From the NCBI GenBank assembly GCA_021848545.1, contig JAJZUL010000016.1, positions 1-61,648 of the forward strand: DNA of 61,648 nucleotides, in the 5' to 3' direction. Below are positions 34,202 through 42,549 of this stretch, piece after piece; within the stretch, counting starts at the first letter, position 1, and each line of letters starts with the position of its first letter. Position numbers and translations under genes: made by a program. The stretch comes from Pseudomonadota bacterium. Lineage in GTDB: Bacteria; Pseudomonadota; Alphaproteobacteria; Rhodospirillales; Magnetospirillaceae. Under the pieces are notes generated by a model. The model was not told the origin of the DNA. It saw only the letters and a program-made list of their open reading frames with translations, and did no database searches.

Positions 34202-34840
34202 TCAGTCTGGGGAATCGCCCCTGGCGACCATCGCCGCCTCGGCCTCATGCAGTTTTCCGCTGCGTTCCAGGGCTCGCAATTTGCGCCGTTGGGCCAGATA
34301 GCCATACAGGCCGATGGCGACGGCCAAGGCGACAAAACCCAGCAATACATACCATCGGTTGCTGCCGAACCAATGTTGCAGCGCCTGTCCCACGAAATAG
34401 CCGCCCCAGGCGAAACTGTGCGCCCAGATCTGCGCGGCGATGAAATTGAGAAGGATGAAACGCAGCCGCGGCACCCGGACGATGCCGATGACGAAAGGCG
34501 CGATGTTGCGCACACCGTAAATGAAGCGAAAGGACAGCACGAACAGGGTCGGCCGGTCCCGCACCAGGCGAAACGCCCAATCGACCTTTTTGCCCAGGGT
34601 GGGCCAGCGACTGAGCAGGGGGGTGCCGTATTTGCGGCCCAGATGGTAATAAAGCTGGTCGCCGATGAAGCTGCCGGCAAAGGCGAACAGCGCCAGTAAT
34701 TCGACGTTGATGCCAAGGTCGTGGGCGGCGGTGCCGCACAGGATGACGATGCTTTCGCCTTCGATGAAAGTCGCGACCAGCACCAGCAGATAGGTGAACT
34801 GGTGGTACTCGGTGATCAGCTTGTAAACGTAATGTTCCAA
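34202..34840 (-). CDS. DedA-family membrane protein
   Basis: 212 aa from the TTG at 34840 (LEHYVYKLITEYHQF), which gives the usual DedA length; the frame is open further upstream with no better start. Four to six membrane segments with the family motifs FAFAGSFIGDQLYYHLGRKYG and FRFIYGVRNIAPFVIGI. DedA proteins act in membrane lipid scaffold recycling (flippase activity shown for some members). Lies just downstream of purK on the same strand. Confidence 0.85.
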   Translation of the reverse strand: MEHYVYKLITEYHQFTYLLVLVATFIEGESIVILCGTAAHDLGINVELLALFAFAGSFIGDQLYYHLGRKYGTPLLSRWPTLGKKVDWAFRLVRDRPTLFVLSFRFIYGVRNIAPFVIGIVRVPRLRFILLNFIAAQIWAHSFAWGGYFVGQALQHWFGSNRWYVLLGFVALAVAIGLYGYLAQRRKLRALERSGKLHEAEAAMVARGDSPD

Positions 34841-34899
34841 GAGTGGTCCGTCCAATGTCAGCCGGCCAATATCACCGAAGCGCCGGCATTCCGTTAGGT

Positions 34900-36012
34900 T
34901 TAGCCGGTTTTGGGCGCCAGCCGGGTGACATGGCCCATTTTTCGGCCGGGGCGGGCTTCGGCTTTTCCATACAGATGCAGCTTGGCGCCGGGGTCGCGCA
35001 GTATGTCGAGCCAGCCGGCGACGTCGTCGCCGATCAGATTGGTCATCACCGCGTCCGAATGACGCTCGGGGCTGCCGAGCGGCAGGCCGCAGACGGCGCG
35101 GACGAATTGCTCGAACTGGTCGGTGACGCAGGCATCGATGGTCCAATGACCGGAATTGTGCGGTCGGGGCGCCATTTCGTTGGCTAAAAGGCGGCCATCG
35201 CGGGTCAGGAACATCTCCACCGCCAGAATGCCCACCAGATCCAGGGAATCGGCCACGCGCCGCGCCATGGCCATGGCCTCTTCGATCTGCGCCGGAGTCA
35301 AAGGGGCGGGGACGGTGCTGGTGTCGAGGATATGGTTGGTGTGGACGTTCCAGACCGGGTCGAACACCGCCATCGATCCGTCCAGGCCGCGCGCGACGAT
35401 CACCGACGCTTCGCCGGCGAAATCGACGAAACCTTCGAGCACCGCCGGAACGTAATCGGCGGCCGGCGCCGCGCCGGCGATTTCGGCCCAGGCGGTCGCG
35501 GGGTCGGTATCGGGTCCGATCCGCACCTGGCCCTTGCCGTCATAGCCGAAACGGGTGGTCTTGAGGATCGCCGGGCGGCCGATGGCGTCCAGGGCCTCGA
35601 CCAGGGCTTTCGCGTCGGTGACCGGTCGCCACGGGGCGGTGCCGATGCCGTTATCGTTGAAGAATTGCTTTTCCCCGATGCGATCCTGGGCCACTTCCAG
35701 CACGCGCCAGGATGGGCGCACCGGCACCAGCGCCGACAGCAGGCGCACGCTGTCGGCGGGAATGTTCTCGAATTCGAAGGTGACGACATCGACTTGGGCG
35801 GCGAAGGCGGTCAGGCTGGCGGCATCGTCATAGGTCGCCACCGTTCGCGCCGCCGCCACCTGGGCCGCCGGGCTATCGGGTTCGGGGCAATAAATGTGGG
35901 TGCGATAGCCAAGGCGCGCGGCCGCCAGCGCGGCCATGCGTCCCAGTTGTCCGCCGCCGATGATGCCGATGGTGCCGCCGGGCGGAACCGGGGAGACGGA
36001 GGTGACGGTCAC
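34900..36012 (-). CDS. purK: 5-(carboxyamino)imidazole ribonucleotide synthase
   Basis: 370 aa, ATP-grasp enzyme of purine synthesis that carboxylates AIR. I chose the GTG at 36012, which overlaps the purE stop by 4 bp; frame extensions further upstream lie inside purE. Motifs [17 protein letters not shown] at the N-terminus, [12 protein letters not shown] and [17 protein letters not shown] confirm PurK. Works directly with PurE encoded upstream. Confidence 0.94.
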   Translation of the reverse strand: MTVTSVSPVPPGGTIGIIGGGQLGRMAALAAARLGYRTHIYCPEPDSPAAQVAAARTVATYDDAASLTAFAAQVDVVTFEFENIPADSVRLLSALVPVRPSWRVLEVAQDRIGEKQFFNDNGIGTAPWRPVTDAKALVEALDAIGRPAILKTTRFGYDGKGQVRIGPDTDPATAWAEIAGAAPAADYVPAVLEGFVDFAGEASVIVARGLDGSMAVFDPVWNVHTNHILDTSTVPAPLTPAQIEEAMAMARRVADSLDLVGILAVEMFLTRDGRLLANEMAPRPHNSGHWTIDACVTDQFEQFVRAVCGLPLGSPERHSDAVMTNLIGDDVAGWLDILRDPGAKLHLYGKAEARPGRKMGHVTRLAPKTG

Positions 36013-36530
36013 GATGCCGGACCGGGGGGATTGCCGTCGGGGGCGTCGGCGACCGCTTCGGTTTGGCGCTTCCGCCATTGATCCAGCCGCGCCGCCAGAT
36101 CGTCATCGCCCAGCGCCAGCACCGCGGCGGCCAGCAGGGCGGCGTTGGTGGCGCCGGCCTTGCCGATGGCCAAGGTTCCCACCGGAATCCCGGCCGGCAT
36201 CTGCACGATCGAATACAGGGAATCCACGCCCTTGAGGGTGCGGCTTTCCACCGGCACGCCGAACACCGGCAAAGGCGTGAGCGCCGCCGTCATGCCGGGC
36301 AGGTGAGCGGCGCCGCCGGCGCCGGCGATGATCACCCGAAGGCCGCGCGTCTTGGCGTCGCCGGCATAGCGGTACAGGCGGTCGGGGGTCCGGTGGGCCG
36401 ACACGATGCGGGTTTCGAAGGGAATGGCCAATGCCGCGAGGGTATCGGCGGCATGGCGCATGGTGTCCCAGTCCGACTGGCTGCCCATGATGATGCCGAC
36501 CAACGGGCGGTCGGTGCGGGGCGTGTCCAT
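36009..36530 (-). CDS. purE: N5-carboxyaminoimidazole ribonucleotide mutase
   Basis: 173 aa from the ATG at 36530 ([12 protein letters not shown]). The motifs GSQSDW, SAHRTP (catalytic His) and [11 protein letters not shown] define class I PurE, which moves the carboxyl group from the PurK product to form CAIR. A longer start at 36569 is possible, but the extra residues do not belong to the family. purE-purK is translationally coupled. Confidence 0.94.
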   Translation of the reverse strand: MDTPRTDRPLVGIIMGSQSDWDTMRHAADTLAALAIPFETRIVSAHRTPDRLYRYAGDAKTRGLRVIIAGAGGAAHLPGMTAALTPLPVFGVPVESRTLKGVDSLYSIVQMPAGIPVGTLAIGKAGATNAALLAAAVLALGDDDLAARLDQWRKRQTEAVADAPDGNPPGPAS

Positions 36531-36700
36531 GTCGTCGTTCACTCTCCGGACGGAAAACCGACGGCGCATCGGCCATCCCGATCCGCCATGATGTAAAGCG
36601 GGTATGGGCCGCCCAATTCAAGAAGGCCCACTGGGAAAACGGCGATTATAGGAATGGCGGAGACCGGCGCAAGTTTTTGGTGGAATTTTAACACGATTTT

Positions 36701-36760
36701 GACCTGCGGCGCCTGGAGGCGCCGACCATGCGCGCCCGCCGGCGCCAAGCATCAAGACGG
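36701..36760. repeat. Dispersed repeat (ACCTGCGGC...AGCATCAAGAC family), copy 2
   Basis: Resembles 8459-8525. Its last bases overlap the end of the DUF6134 gene: the TGA stop at 36752-36754 is part of the conserved ATCAAGA end of the repeat. Confidence 0.6.
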
Positions 36761-37414
36761 CACGAAGCGGATTTGGGAGCCGTCGCTGGCGGTGAATTGC
36801 ACGCGCACCAATCGGCCGGCGCGGTTGTACCACAGGTCGCGATCGAGGGCGCCGCTGATGTGATAGTGATAGGCCGTGACGCGTTCTCCGTTGACCCGGA
36901 TGGTGTCGGTGCCGCGATTGGACACGGTGATCGGCAGGGCGTCGCCGTCGGTGGTGTCAAGCAGGGTATTGTGGCGCAGCACGGCCATGTTCCACAGGCT
37001 GGCGGGAATGATCGACGGGGGCGCCGCGCGCCGCTTGCCGTCGGCATCGACCATCAATTCGTCGCCCTGGTCGGTGACGGCCACATGGTGATGGGTGCCG
37101 TCATCGTCGGTATGGGCGCGCATGGCCACCAGACGCCCGTCCCGCCAAGTTTCATCGACGGTCTGCGTGAAGCGGTAGACCGGAATGAACGCCACCCGGT
37201 AGACGATGTCGATTTTGGACGTCACCTTTTCGGTACTGCCGTTCTTCTTGAAACGCAGCCGCTCCTGTCCGATCTGGTCGCCATTTCTCAGAATACGGAA
37301 ACCCAATTGCGTCGACGGCCGGATCGAGGCATCGGCCGGTTGCGTCGTCGCAAGCAGGGGCAGGGCCAGGAGGGCGGCCAGGATGGGCATGAATCTGCGG
37401 CCGGGTCCGGCCAT
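36752..37414 (-). CDS. Periplasmic DUF6134-family protein
   Basis: 220 aa with a signal peptide (about residues 1-29, ending ADAS). The remainder is beta-rich, with RILRNGDQIGQERLRF at its start and alternating hydrophobic strands, matching DUF6134 proteins of unknown function. No catalytic motif is apparent. Monocistronic, between the purE spacer and a divergent GGDEF-like gene. Its stop codon is supplied by a dispersed repeat. Confidence 0.7.
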   Translation of the reverse strand: MAGPGRRFMPILAALLALPLLATTQPADASIRPSTQLGFRILRNGDQIGQERLRFKKNGSTEKVTSKIDIVYRVAFIPVYRFTQTVDETWRDGRLVAMRAHTDDDGTHHHVAVTDQGDELMVDADGKRRAAPPSIIPASLWNMAVLRHNTLLDTTDGDALPITVSNRGTDTIRVNGERVTAYHYHISGALDRDLWYNRAGRLVRVQFTASDGSQIRFVPS

Positions 37415-37638
37415 CGTTTCACTCCAGCAACGGTGGGGTTTCGGGAAATATAGCGAGGAAATTTTTGATGAAAAGTGTCATATGATAAAATAGTTGAATT
37501 CGCCGCGTTCGCCACGGCTGTTTTTCCGGCGGTTCGCCACCGGGTGGTGACGCGGCCCCTGTCTTGGCCCGCGCGGCGTTTGAGCGAAAACCGTTCGCGA
37601 TCGGCCGCAGACCGCGAGCGAGGGTTTAGAGGGGTGTC

Positions 37639-38385
37639 ATGTCCGACGACTATCGGGCCGAACCGGCCCTGGGTTTGCCCAGTGTGACGGAACATCCGCA
37701 GCGCGATTTGCCGCGGCGGCGGAGGTATGACGCCTATTCCTCCCACGCGAAGCGGGAGCCGCCGCTCAAACATTCCTTTCACGACGTGGCGTCGGTGCTG
37801 GGGGCCCCGGCCGATTCGCTGCCAGCCCCGGTGATGGAGGCGGCCTTGCGACTTCTGGGCGAGATCGAGCGGCTGCGGTGGCAAGTGGAACAGGACGGCC
37901 ATCACATCGCCCACCTCGAACAATTGGCCGACGCCGATCCCGTGCTGCCTTGCCTCAACCGGCGGGCCTTTCTGCGCGATCTCGACGCCTTTCTGGAGGA
38001 TAAGGGCGGCGGCGCCGATCCCATGGGGACGGTCGCGGCGGTTCATGTCGGCGGCATCGAACGGTTGAGCCTGACCCGCGGGTTGGCCGCCGCCGAAGCC
38101 GCCTTGCGGTACGCCGCCGCCATTCTTCAGGGCGGGGTGCGGGCCAGCGATCTGACGGCGCATCTGGATGGCGGCGATTTCGCCATGCTGTTTACCGTGG
38201 CCGATCGCGCCGGCGCCGAGGAACGGCTGGCGGCCATTCGCGCCCGTCTCAATTTTCCCGCTTTTATTTGGGATGGTGAAGAGGCGGACTTGCCGCTACG
38301 GGCCGGGTTCCATCTTCTCGTGCCCGGCGAGGATGCCGAGACGGCCCTGGCCGCGGCCGACCGCGACCGTCACGGCAGGGATTGA
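37639..38385 (+). CDS. Degenerate GGDEF-domain protein
   Basis: 248 aa, soluble. An N-terminal region of about 70 residues, rich in Arg and His, and a short coiled coil (LRLLGEIERLRWQVEQDG) precede a GGDEF fold starting at DPVLPCLNRRAFLRDL. The signature is DGGDFAML in place of GGDEF, so the catalytic acid is missing and there is no I-site; it is not expected to make c-di-GMP. It may bind GTP or act as a partner, as other degenerate GGDEF proteins do. Confidence 0.75.
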   Translation: MSDDYRAEPALGLPSVTEHPQRDLPRRRRYDAYSSHAKREPPLKHSFHDVASVLGAPADSLPAPVMEAALRLLGEIERLRWQVEQDGHHIAHLEQLADADPVLPCLNRRAFLRDLDAFLEDKGGGADPMGTVAAVHVGGIERLSLTRGLAAAEAALRYAAAILQGGVRASDLTAHLDGGDFAMLFTVADRAGAEERLAAIRARLNFPAFIWDGEEADLPLRAGFHLLVPGEDAETALAAADRDRHGRD

Positions 38386-38419
38386 CCGCAGGCCCGTTTG
38401 CCGTCCGGTATGGGCGCGG

Positions 38420-38626
38420 TCAGGCGATGATGTCGGGAATAAGCTGGTTTTCCAGGCGATTGATGTCGTCCCGGATCGCCAGCTTGCGTTTTTTCAGCCG
38501 TTGCAGGCGCAATTGATCCACCGCCGGATCGCCCGCCATCCGCGTGATCACGTCGTCGAGATCGCGATGCTCGGTCTTGAGTTCCAGGAGAAGACGGCGC
38601 AGATCGTCGGGAGTGTCGTCGGTCAT
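38420..38626 (-). CDS. DUF465 (YdcH-like) small coiled-coil protein
   Basis: 68 aa. A two-helix hairpin with HRDLDDVITRM and LQRLKKRKLAIRDDINRLEN is the DUF465/YdcH pattern; the role of the family is unknown. A second, 58-aa member is encoded at 40849-41025. Convergent with the GGDEF-like gene. Confidence 0.8.
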   Translation of the reverse strand: MTDDTPDDLRRLLLELKTEHRDLDDVITRMAGDPAVDQLRLQRLKKRKLAIRDDINRLENQLIPDIIA

Positions 38627-38756
38627 ATGCTCGAAGTGATGGTGGAATTCGCCATAACAAAAACCGGACCGCGGCAGGACAAGGCGGCGATCGCGACGTC
38701 ACGGCGTTGACACTAGCAGAAACAGGCGGGAAGCGGTATGGCTTAGAACGGCGCCC

Positions 38757-38845
38757 TTAGAGCCCGACCCGAAACGCGCCGCTCCGGCGAGGGCCAATTA
38801 AAAAACGCTGGAGCGTGACGCGTGCTTTTTGGGCGGCGCGCTCCA
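38757..38845. repeat. Partial palindromic repeat upstream of pfk
   Basis: Begins AGAGCCCGACCCGAAA, the outer arm of the nested palindromes at 43287-43430 and 54473-54540, and then contains a CTGGAGCG/CGCTCCAG hairpin (38808-38815 and 38838-38845). It occupies the spacer just before the pfk start. Confidence 0.5.
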
Positions 38846-38870
38846 GGCGGAGAGGGAATGGAGGCGGACG

Positions 38871-39956
38871 ATGGCGGAAAAGCGGATCGGCATCCTTACC
38901 AGCGGCGGCGATTGCGCCGGCCTCAACGCCGCGCTTCGGGCGGTGGTGCAGCGCGCCATCCACGGGTATGGCTGGCGCGTTTTCGGCATCCGCGAAGGCA
39001 GTCTGGGCCTGATGGCGCGTCCCGTGGACGCTGTGGAATTCGATCTGTCGCTGGTCACCGGCGACATGCTGCGGCAGGGCGGGACCATTTTGGGGACCAT
39101 CAACAAGGGCGATCCTTTCGCCTATCCCATGCCCGACGGCACCAAGGTGGACCGGTCGGGGGAATTCGTCGAAGGGTTCCGGGAGCTGGCGCTTGACGCC
39201 CTGGTGGTCATCGGCGGCGACGGGTCGATGCGCATTCTGGCGCAGCTCTGCCGTCAGGGCGGCATCCCCATGGTCGGCATACCCAAAACCATCGACAATG
39301 ACGTGGCCCGGACCGATTACGCCATCGGTCACTCCACCGCGCTCAACGTCGCCTGCGAGGCTCTCGACCGCCTGGCGCCCACCGCGGCCAGCCATCACCG
39401 GGTGATGATTTTGGAGGTGATGGGACGCGATGTCGGACATATCGCCCTGTCGGCGGGGATCGCCGGCGGCGCCGACGTCATCCTGATCCCGGAATTGCCG
39501 TACAATCTGGATGCGATCGTCGCCCGCATCAACCAGGTTCGAGCCGAGGGACGCAACCATGCCCTGGTGGTGGTGGCCGAAGGCTGCAAGACCGAGACAG
39601 GCCAAGCGGTGACTTTGAGGCACGTCGATGGCGAGGCCCGCTATGGCGGCATCGGTCATTATCTGGCCGACCATCTGTCGGACAGGGTGGGGGCCGAAAC
39701 CAGGGTCACGGTCCTGGGGCATGTTCAGCGCGGCGGCATGCCGTCCATGCGCGATCGCCTGATCGCTTCGGCCTTCGGCGTCCATGCGGTCGATCTTCTG
39801 GCCCAGGGCGGCATCGACCGGGTGGTGGTGTGGCAGCACGGTCATGTGACCGACGTGCCCCTGTCCGAGGTCGCCGGCATCACCCGCGCCGTCGATCCCT
39901 TCGGTACTCTGGCCAATACCGCCCGCGGGTTGGGCATCTATATCGGCGAATCCTGA
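38871..39956 (+). CDS. pfkA: 6-phosphofructokinase
   Basis: 361 aa from the ATG at 38871 (MAEKRIGILTSGGDCAGLN). GGDGS carries the Gly that marks ATP-dependent enzymes, while PKTIDND carries the Lys common in the PPi-type and mixed group III branch; this combination usually means ATP use in a PPi-like scaffold. Other motifs (MGRDVGHIALS, VLGHVQRGG) are intact. Commits fructose-6-phosphate to glycolysis, with glk in the same window. Confidence 0.9.
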   Translation: MAEKRIGILTSGGDCAGLNAALRAVVQRAIHGYGWRVFGIREGSLGLMARPVDAVEFDLSLVTGDMLRQGGTILGTINKGDPFAYPMPDGTKVDRSGEFVEGFRELALDALVVIGGDGSMRILAQLCRQGGIPMVGIPKTIDNDVARTDYAIGHSTALNVACEALDRLAPTAASHHRVMILEVMGRDVGHIALSAGIAGGADVILIPELPYNLDAIVARINQVRAEGRNHALVVVAEGCKTETGQAVTLRHVDGEARYGGIGHYLADHLSDRVGAETRVTVLGHVQRGGMPSMRDRLIASAFGVHAVDLLAQGGIDRVVVWQHGHVTDVPLSEVAGITRAVDPFGTLANTARGLGIYIGES

Positions 39957-39966
39957 GAAACGCGGG

Positions 39967-40188
39967 GGAAACGCGTGATGCCGGTCTGCAAATGGCGGTT
40001 TCCTGCGCTTCCGCTCCTCACGTACCTGTAGGTACGCTCCGTGCGGTTCTCGGAAACCGCCATGGGAAACGCGCCATGCCGGTCTGCAAATGGCGGTTTC
40101 CTGCGCTTCCGCTCCTCACGTACCTATAGGTACGCTCCGGTGCGGTTCTCGGAAACCGTCATTTTCGACTCGGCCTGACGCGTTTCCT
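39967..40188. repeat. Nested palindrome repeat with two tandem 98-bp units
   Basis: Two copies of a unit beginning ATGCCGGTCTGCAAATGGCGG start at 39978 and 40076. Each unit has AATGGCGGTTTCC...GGAAACCG arms around an inner GTACCT/AGGTAC hairpin. The whole is enclosed by GGAAACGCGT (39967-39976) and ACGCGTTTCC (40179-40188). Related copies are at 43287-43430 and 54473-54540. Confidence 0.85.
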
Positions 40189-40199
40189 GCGATTGGACT

Positions 40200-40808
40200 T
40201 TAAGCCTCGTCGCCGCCCCAGCGGCGGACGGTGCCGCTGTCGAGGCCGAACAAATCCAATACCCGGCCCACCGTATGGGCGACCATGTCGGCTAGGCTTT
40301 CAGGGCGGGCGTAAAAGGCCGGCACCGGCGGCGCGATCACCGCGCCCATGTCGGTGAGTTGGGCCATGGTGCGAAGATGGCCCCCGTGAAGCGGCGTTTC
40401 GCGCACCATCAGCACCAGCCGCCGCCGTTCCTTGAGGGTGACGTCGGCGGCGCGGGTGAGCAGGGACGAGGTGACCCCGGTGGCGATCTCGCTCATGGTG
40501 CGGATGGAGCAGGGGGCGACCACCATGCCCAGGGTCGGAAACGATCCCGAGGCCGGCGCGGCGCCGATATCGGCCGATGCGTACCAGTGATCGGCCCGGT
40601 CGCGCAGCGCCGCCAGGGTCATGCCGGTTTCGTAGGCCAGGGTGCGCGCCGCGGCATCGCTGACGATCAGATGGGATTCGACGCCCACCCGGCGCAAACC
40701 ATCCAGCATTTCAATGCCGTAGACGGCACCCGACGCGCCGCTGATCCCCACCACCAGGCGGGGGCGTTTTTCCGTTTTGCCTGCTGACAAGCTCACCAGC
40801 GCGGGCAT
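40200..40808 (-). CDS. ubiX: Flavin prenyltransferase UbiX
   Basis: 202 aa. The N-terminal VVGISGASGAVYGIEML is the FMN-binding start of UbiX/Pad1, followed by VAPCSIRTMSEIATGV and RRRLVLMVRETPLH. Makes prenylated FMN for the UbiD decarboxylase of ubiquinone synthesis. Alone on the minus strand, with the stop next to a tandem palindromic repeat. Confidence 0.92.
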   Translation of the reverse strand: MPALVSLSAGKTEKRPRLVVGISGASGAVYGIEMLDGLRRVGVESHLIVSDAAARTLAYETGMTLAALRDRADHWYASADIGAAPASGSFPTLGMVVAPCSIRTMSEIATGVTSSLLTRAADVTLKERRRLVLMVRETPLHGGHLRTMAQLTDMGAVIAPPVPAFYARPESLADMVAHTVGRVLDLFGLDSGTVRRWGGDEA

Positions 40809-40848
40809 ACACTTGGTCTCCTGTATGTGATCTGCAAGGGAGGTCCAT

Positions 40849-41025
40849 ATGAGCCTTCAAGACCGTGTTTCGTCTCTGAAAGCCAAGCATGCCGATCTTG
40901 AAACAGCTATCGAAAGCGAAGTACGGCGACCGTTTCCCGACGATACAAGGATCCTGGTGATGAAGCGACAGAAGTTGCGCATCAAGGACGAGCTGGCGGG
41001 CCTCGCCGGCGATTATATCCACTGA
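40849..41025 (+). CDS. DUF465-family small protein (58 aa)
   Basis: 58 aa, missed easily because of its length. ATG at 40849 has GGGAGG 6 nt upstream. The sequence has AKHADLETAIESEV and VMKRQKLRIKDELAGL, the two helices of DUF465/YdcH proteins. Divergent from ubiX and followed by a good terminator, so it is a separate small transcription unit. Function unknown. Confidence 0.8.
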   Translation: MSLQDRVSSLKAKHADLETAIESEVRRPFPDDTRILVMKRQKLRIKDELAGLAGDYIH

Positions 41026-41037
41026 ACATAATGAGAC

Positions 41038-41061
41038 GGGCCGGCCCCATCCGGCCCTTTT
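41038..41061 (+). terminator. Rho-independent terminator of the 58-aa DUF465 gene
   Basis: GGGCCGG (41038-41044) pairs with CCGGCCC (41051-41057), with a 6-nt loop and TTTT right after. Twelve bp after the stop codon. Confidence 0.8.
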
Positions 41062-41165
41062 GGCGGTTCTCTCCGCTTCAGCGGAAAGGATAGGCGCCAA
41101 GGTATCCGCCCGGTCGCTCCAGCGGCCGGGCGGTCGCGTTCCGACGGAACGCGTATTCAGCATCG

Positions 41166-41236
41166 TTGAGGCCGCGGCCAGGCGCCCGGCGAGGGCCGGC
41201 AGGTTCCGACCGGAGGCCGGAACCTGCCGGAAACAG
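41166..41236. repeat. Hairpin repeat (covarying family), copy 2
   Basis: Shares TTGAGG, GCGCCCGGCGAGGGCCGG and terminal AAACAG with 20211-20273. The stem here is GGCAGGTTCCG/CGGAACCTGCC against GGTAAGTTCCG/CGGAACTTACC in copy 1: two stem positions differ and both changes are compensated on the other arm. Confidence 0.7.
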
Positions 41237-41253
41237 GATCGGATCGGGTTGGT

Positions 41254-41441
41254 GCACCGGCTCATTCAAAGGATACGGGGCCACCTTTTCCCCGTCATGC
41301 CCGTGCTTGACACGGGCATCCACGTGGCAGCCACCCACGTCATTGTTTCCAATGACTTTTATGCGGAAGCACGGGGATGGCCGGATCAAGTCCGGCCATG
41401 ACGAGGTGGGGCGCATCAGGAATCTTTCGTCCGTGTCAGTG
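41254..41441. repeat. 188-bp direct repeat, copy 2
   Basis: Same orientation as 23898-24084 and about 90 percent identical by eye, including CTCATTCAAAGGATACGG at the start and CTTTCGTCCGTGTCAGTG at the end. It ends 2 bp before the stop codon of the next minus-strand gene. Confidence 0.85.
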
Positions 41442-41443
41442 TG

Positions 41444-41725
41444 TTAGCCTCTGCAGGGCCTGGGCCACCAGGTGGCGTTGGACGGCAGCGAATCTTCAAG
41501 CCACGGTTTGCCGGACGGCTTGACCTGCGTCGCCTCGACCAACGACTTGATCCACTGGTTTCCGCCCTCGTGGTTGTCCACCTTTTTGCAACTGCAGAAA
41601 TCTCCGTGGCTTTCGGTGGCGGTGCATTGGTGGGCGGGGTAGCCTCCCGCCTCGGCCGGGCGGTCGGCTAGAGCCGCGATGGTGAGAACGGCGAACGCTC
41701 CCGCGAGAAAAAGTTTGGCAATCAT
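41444..41725 (-). CDS. Small secreted protein of unknown function
   Basis: 93 aa with a clear signal peptide (about residues 1-26, ending PAEAG). The mature part has four Cys residues before the C-terminus region (HQCTATESHGDFCSCKK) plus one in the last residues, so disulfides or metal binding are possible. I do not recognise a family. The stop codon is 2 bp from the end of the 188-bp repeat, and the last residues may derive from a repeat insertion. Confidence 0.6.
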   Translation of the reverse strand: MIAKLFLAGAFAVLTIAALADRPAEAGGYPAHQCTATESHGDFCSCKKVDNHEGGNQWIKSLVEATQVKPSGKPWLEDSLPSNATWWPRPCRG

Positions 41726-41886
41726 GTCGAATCCCCTCTGGAAGTTCGTGTGACAACAACTACAAGATGATTATATGTCATAACAAAGCTCGTAAAAAGA
41801 GCATTTTTGGGGCGACGGCCGGCGCGCCGCGTGTGGGGCGTGTTTCCGGTATGGAGCGAAGCCCGTCTTTGGGCTAAACCGACCGC

Positions 41887-42549
41887 ATGATTCTCACGCC
41901 CATCGATCACGAGACGCTGCCGCCCCTGCTGGAGGCGCTCACCCTGGCCCTGGCGCCCCATCCGCGGGCCGCCCGCGCTTTGGCCCGCATCGCCGCGGTC
42001 ATACCCGCCGGCGATCTGATGGAACTCAGCACCGAGGCCAGCCATCATGCCCATGCGGTGGCCCTGTGCCGGGCCTTCGGGCTGGAGGTGGTGGATATGA
42101 GCCCGGCCGACGGTCTGACCTGGGACGGCCGACGGGTGGCCGGGCGGATGGAGCCCAGCGTGCTGATCCACGAGGTCGCCCATTTTCAATGCGCGTCATT
42201 GGAGCGGCGCTCCCTGCCCGATTTCGGGTTGGGGGCCGGTCCGGAAAGCGGCTGGAAGGAGGTGGGCGATCGGGCGCGACGTCTTCCCCAGGTGGAGGCC
42301 GATGTCGAGGAGGCGCTGTCCTCGTTGCTGGGAATCCTGTGGGAGGCCGAATTCGGGCAGCCGGCGATCCTGGCCTTCGCCGAACAGAATTGGCTGGAGG
42401 GCGGGGCCGCGTCCCACAATGTCGCTCATCTCATTCGCATGACCGACATGCTCGCCGATCTGGGGCTGATCGACGACGAGGCCCGGCCCCGTTACGCGCT
42501 GCGCGAGCAGACGGACGATGTTCTGTTCGCCCCCTGGCGTTCGCCATGA
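41887..42549 (+). CDS. HEVAH-motif protein, distantly like elongation factor P hydroxylase
   Basis: 220 aa, no signal peptide. LIHEVAHFQCASLERRSLPDFG resembles, when shortened to HEVAHFQ and then DFGLG, the metal-binding centre of EpmC (EF-P hydroxylase), HExxHW and DFGYW. The rest is helical and not recognised. It overlaps a hydrogenase-maturation-protease-like gene by 4 bp. EF-P hydroxylation needs EpmA/EpmB lysylation, which I do not see here, so another substrate is possible. Confidence 0.6.
   Translation: MILTPIDHETLPPLLEALTLALAPHPRAARALARIAAVIPAGDLMELSTEASHHAHAVALCRAFGLEVVDMSPADGLTWDGRRVAGRMEPSVLIHEVAHFQCASLERRSLPDFGLGAGPESGWKEVGDRARRLPQVEADVEEALSSLLGILWEAEFGQPAILAFAEQNWLEGGAASHNVAHLIRMTDMLADLGLIDDEARPRYALREQTDDVLFAPWRSP

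Larger units (their letters stand above)
41026..41443. other. Repeat-filled spacer
   Basis: 418 bp without a gene. From left to right: the terminator above, GC-rich inverted pairs at about 41107-41160, the hairpin repeat at 41166-41236 and the 188-bp repeat at 41254-41441. The two repeat families abut each other. Confidence 0.7.

Noticed and set aside
39967-40188. CRISPR array
   Set aside because: Only two tandem units of 98 bp with no unique spacers and no cas genes; the units are palindromic repeats.
41722-42189. Minus-strand frame upstream of the small secreted protein
   Set aside because: Overlaps the HEVAH gene in antisense and shows no motif.
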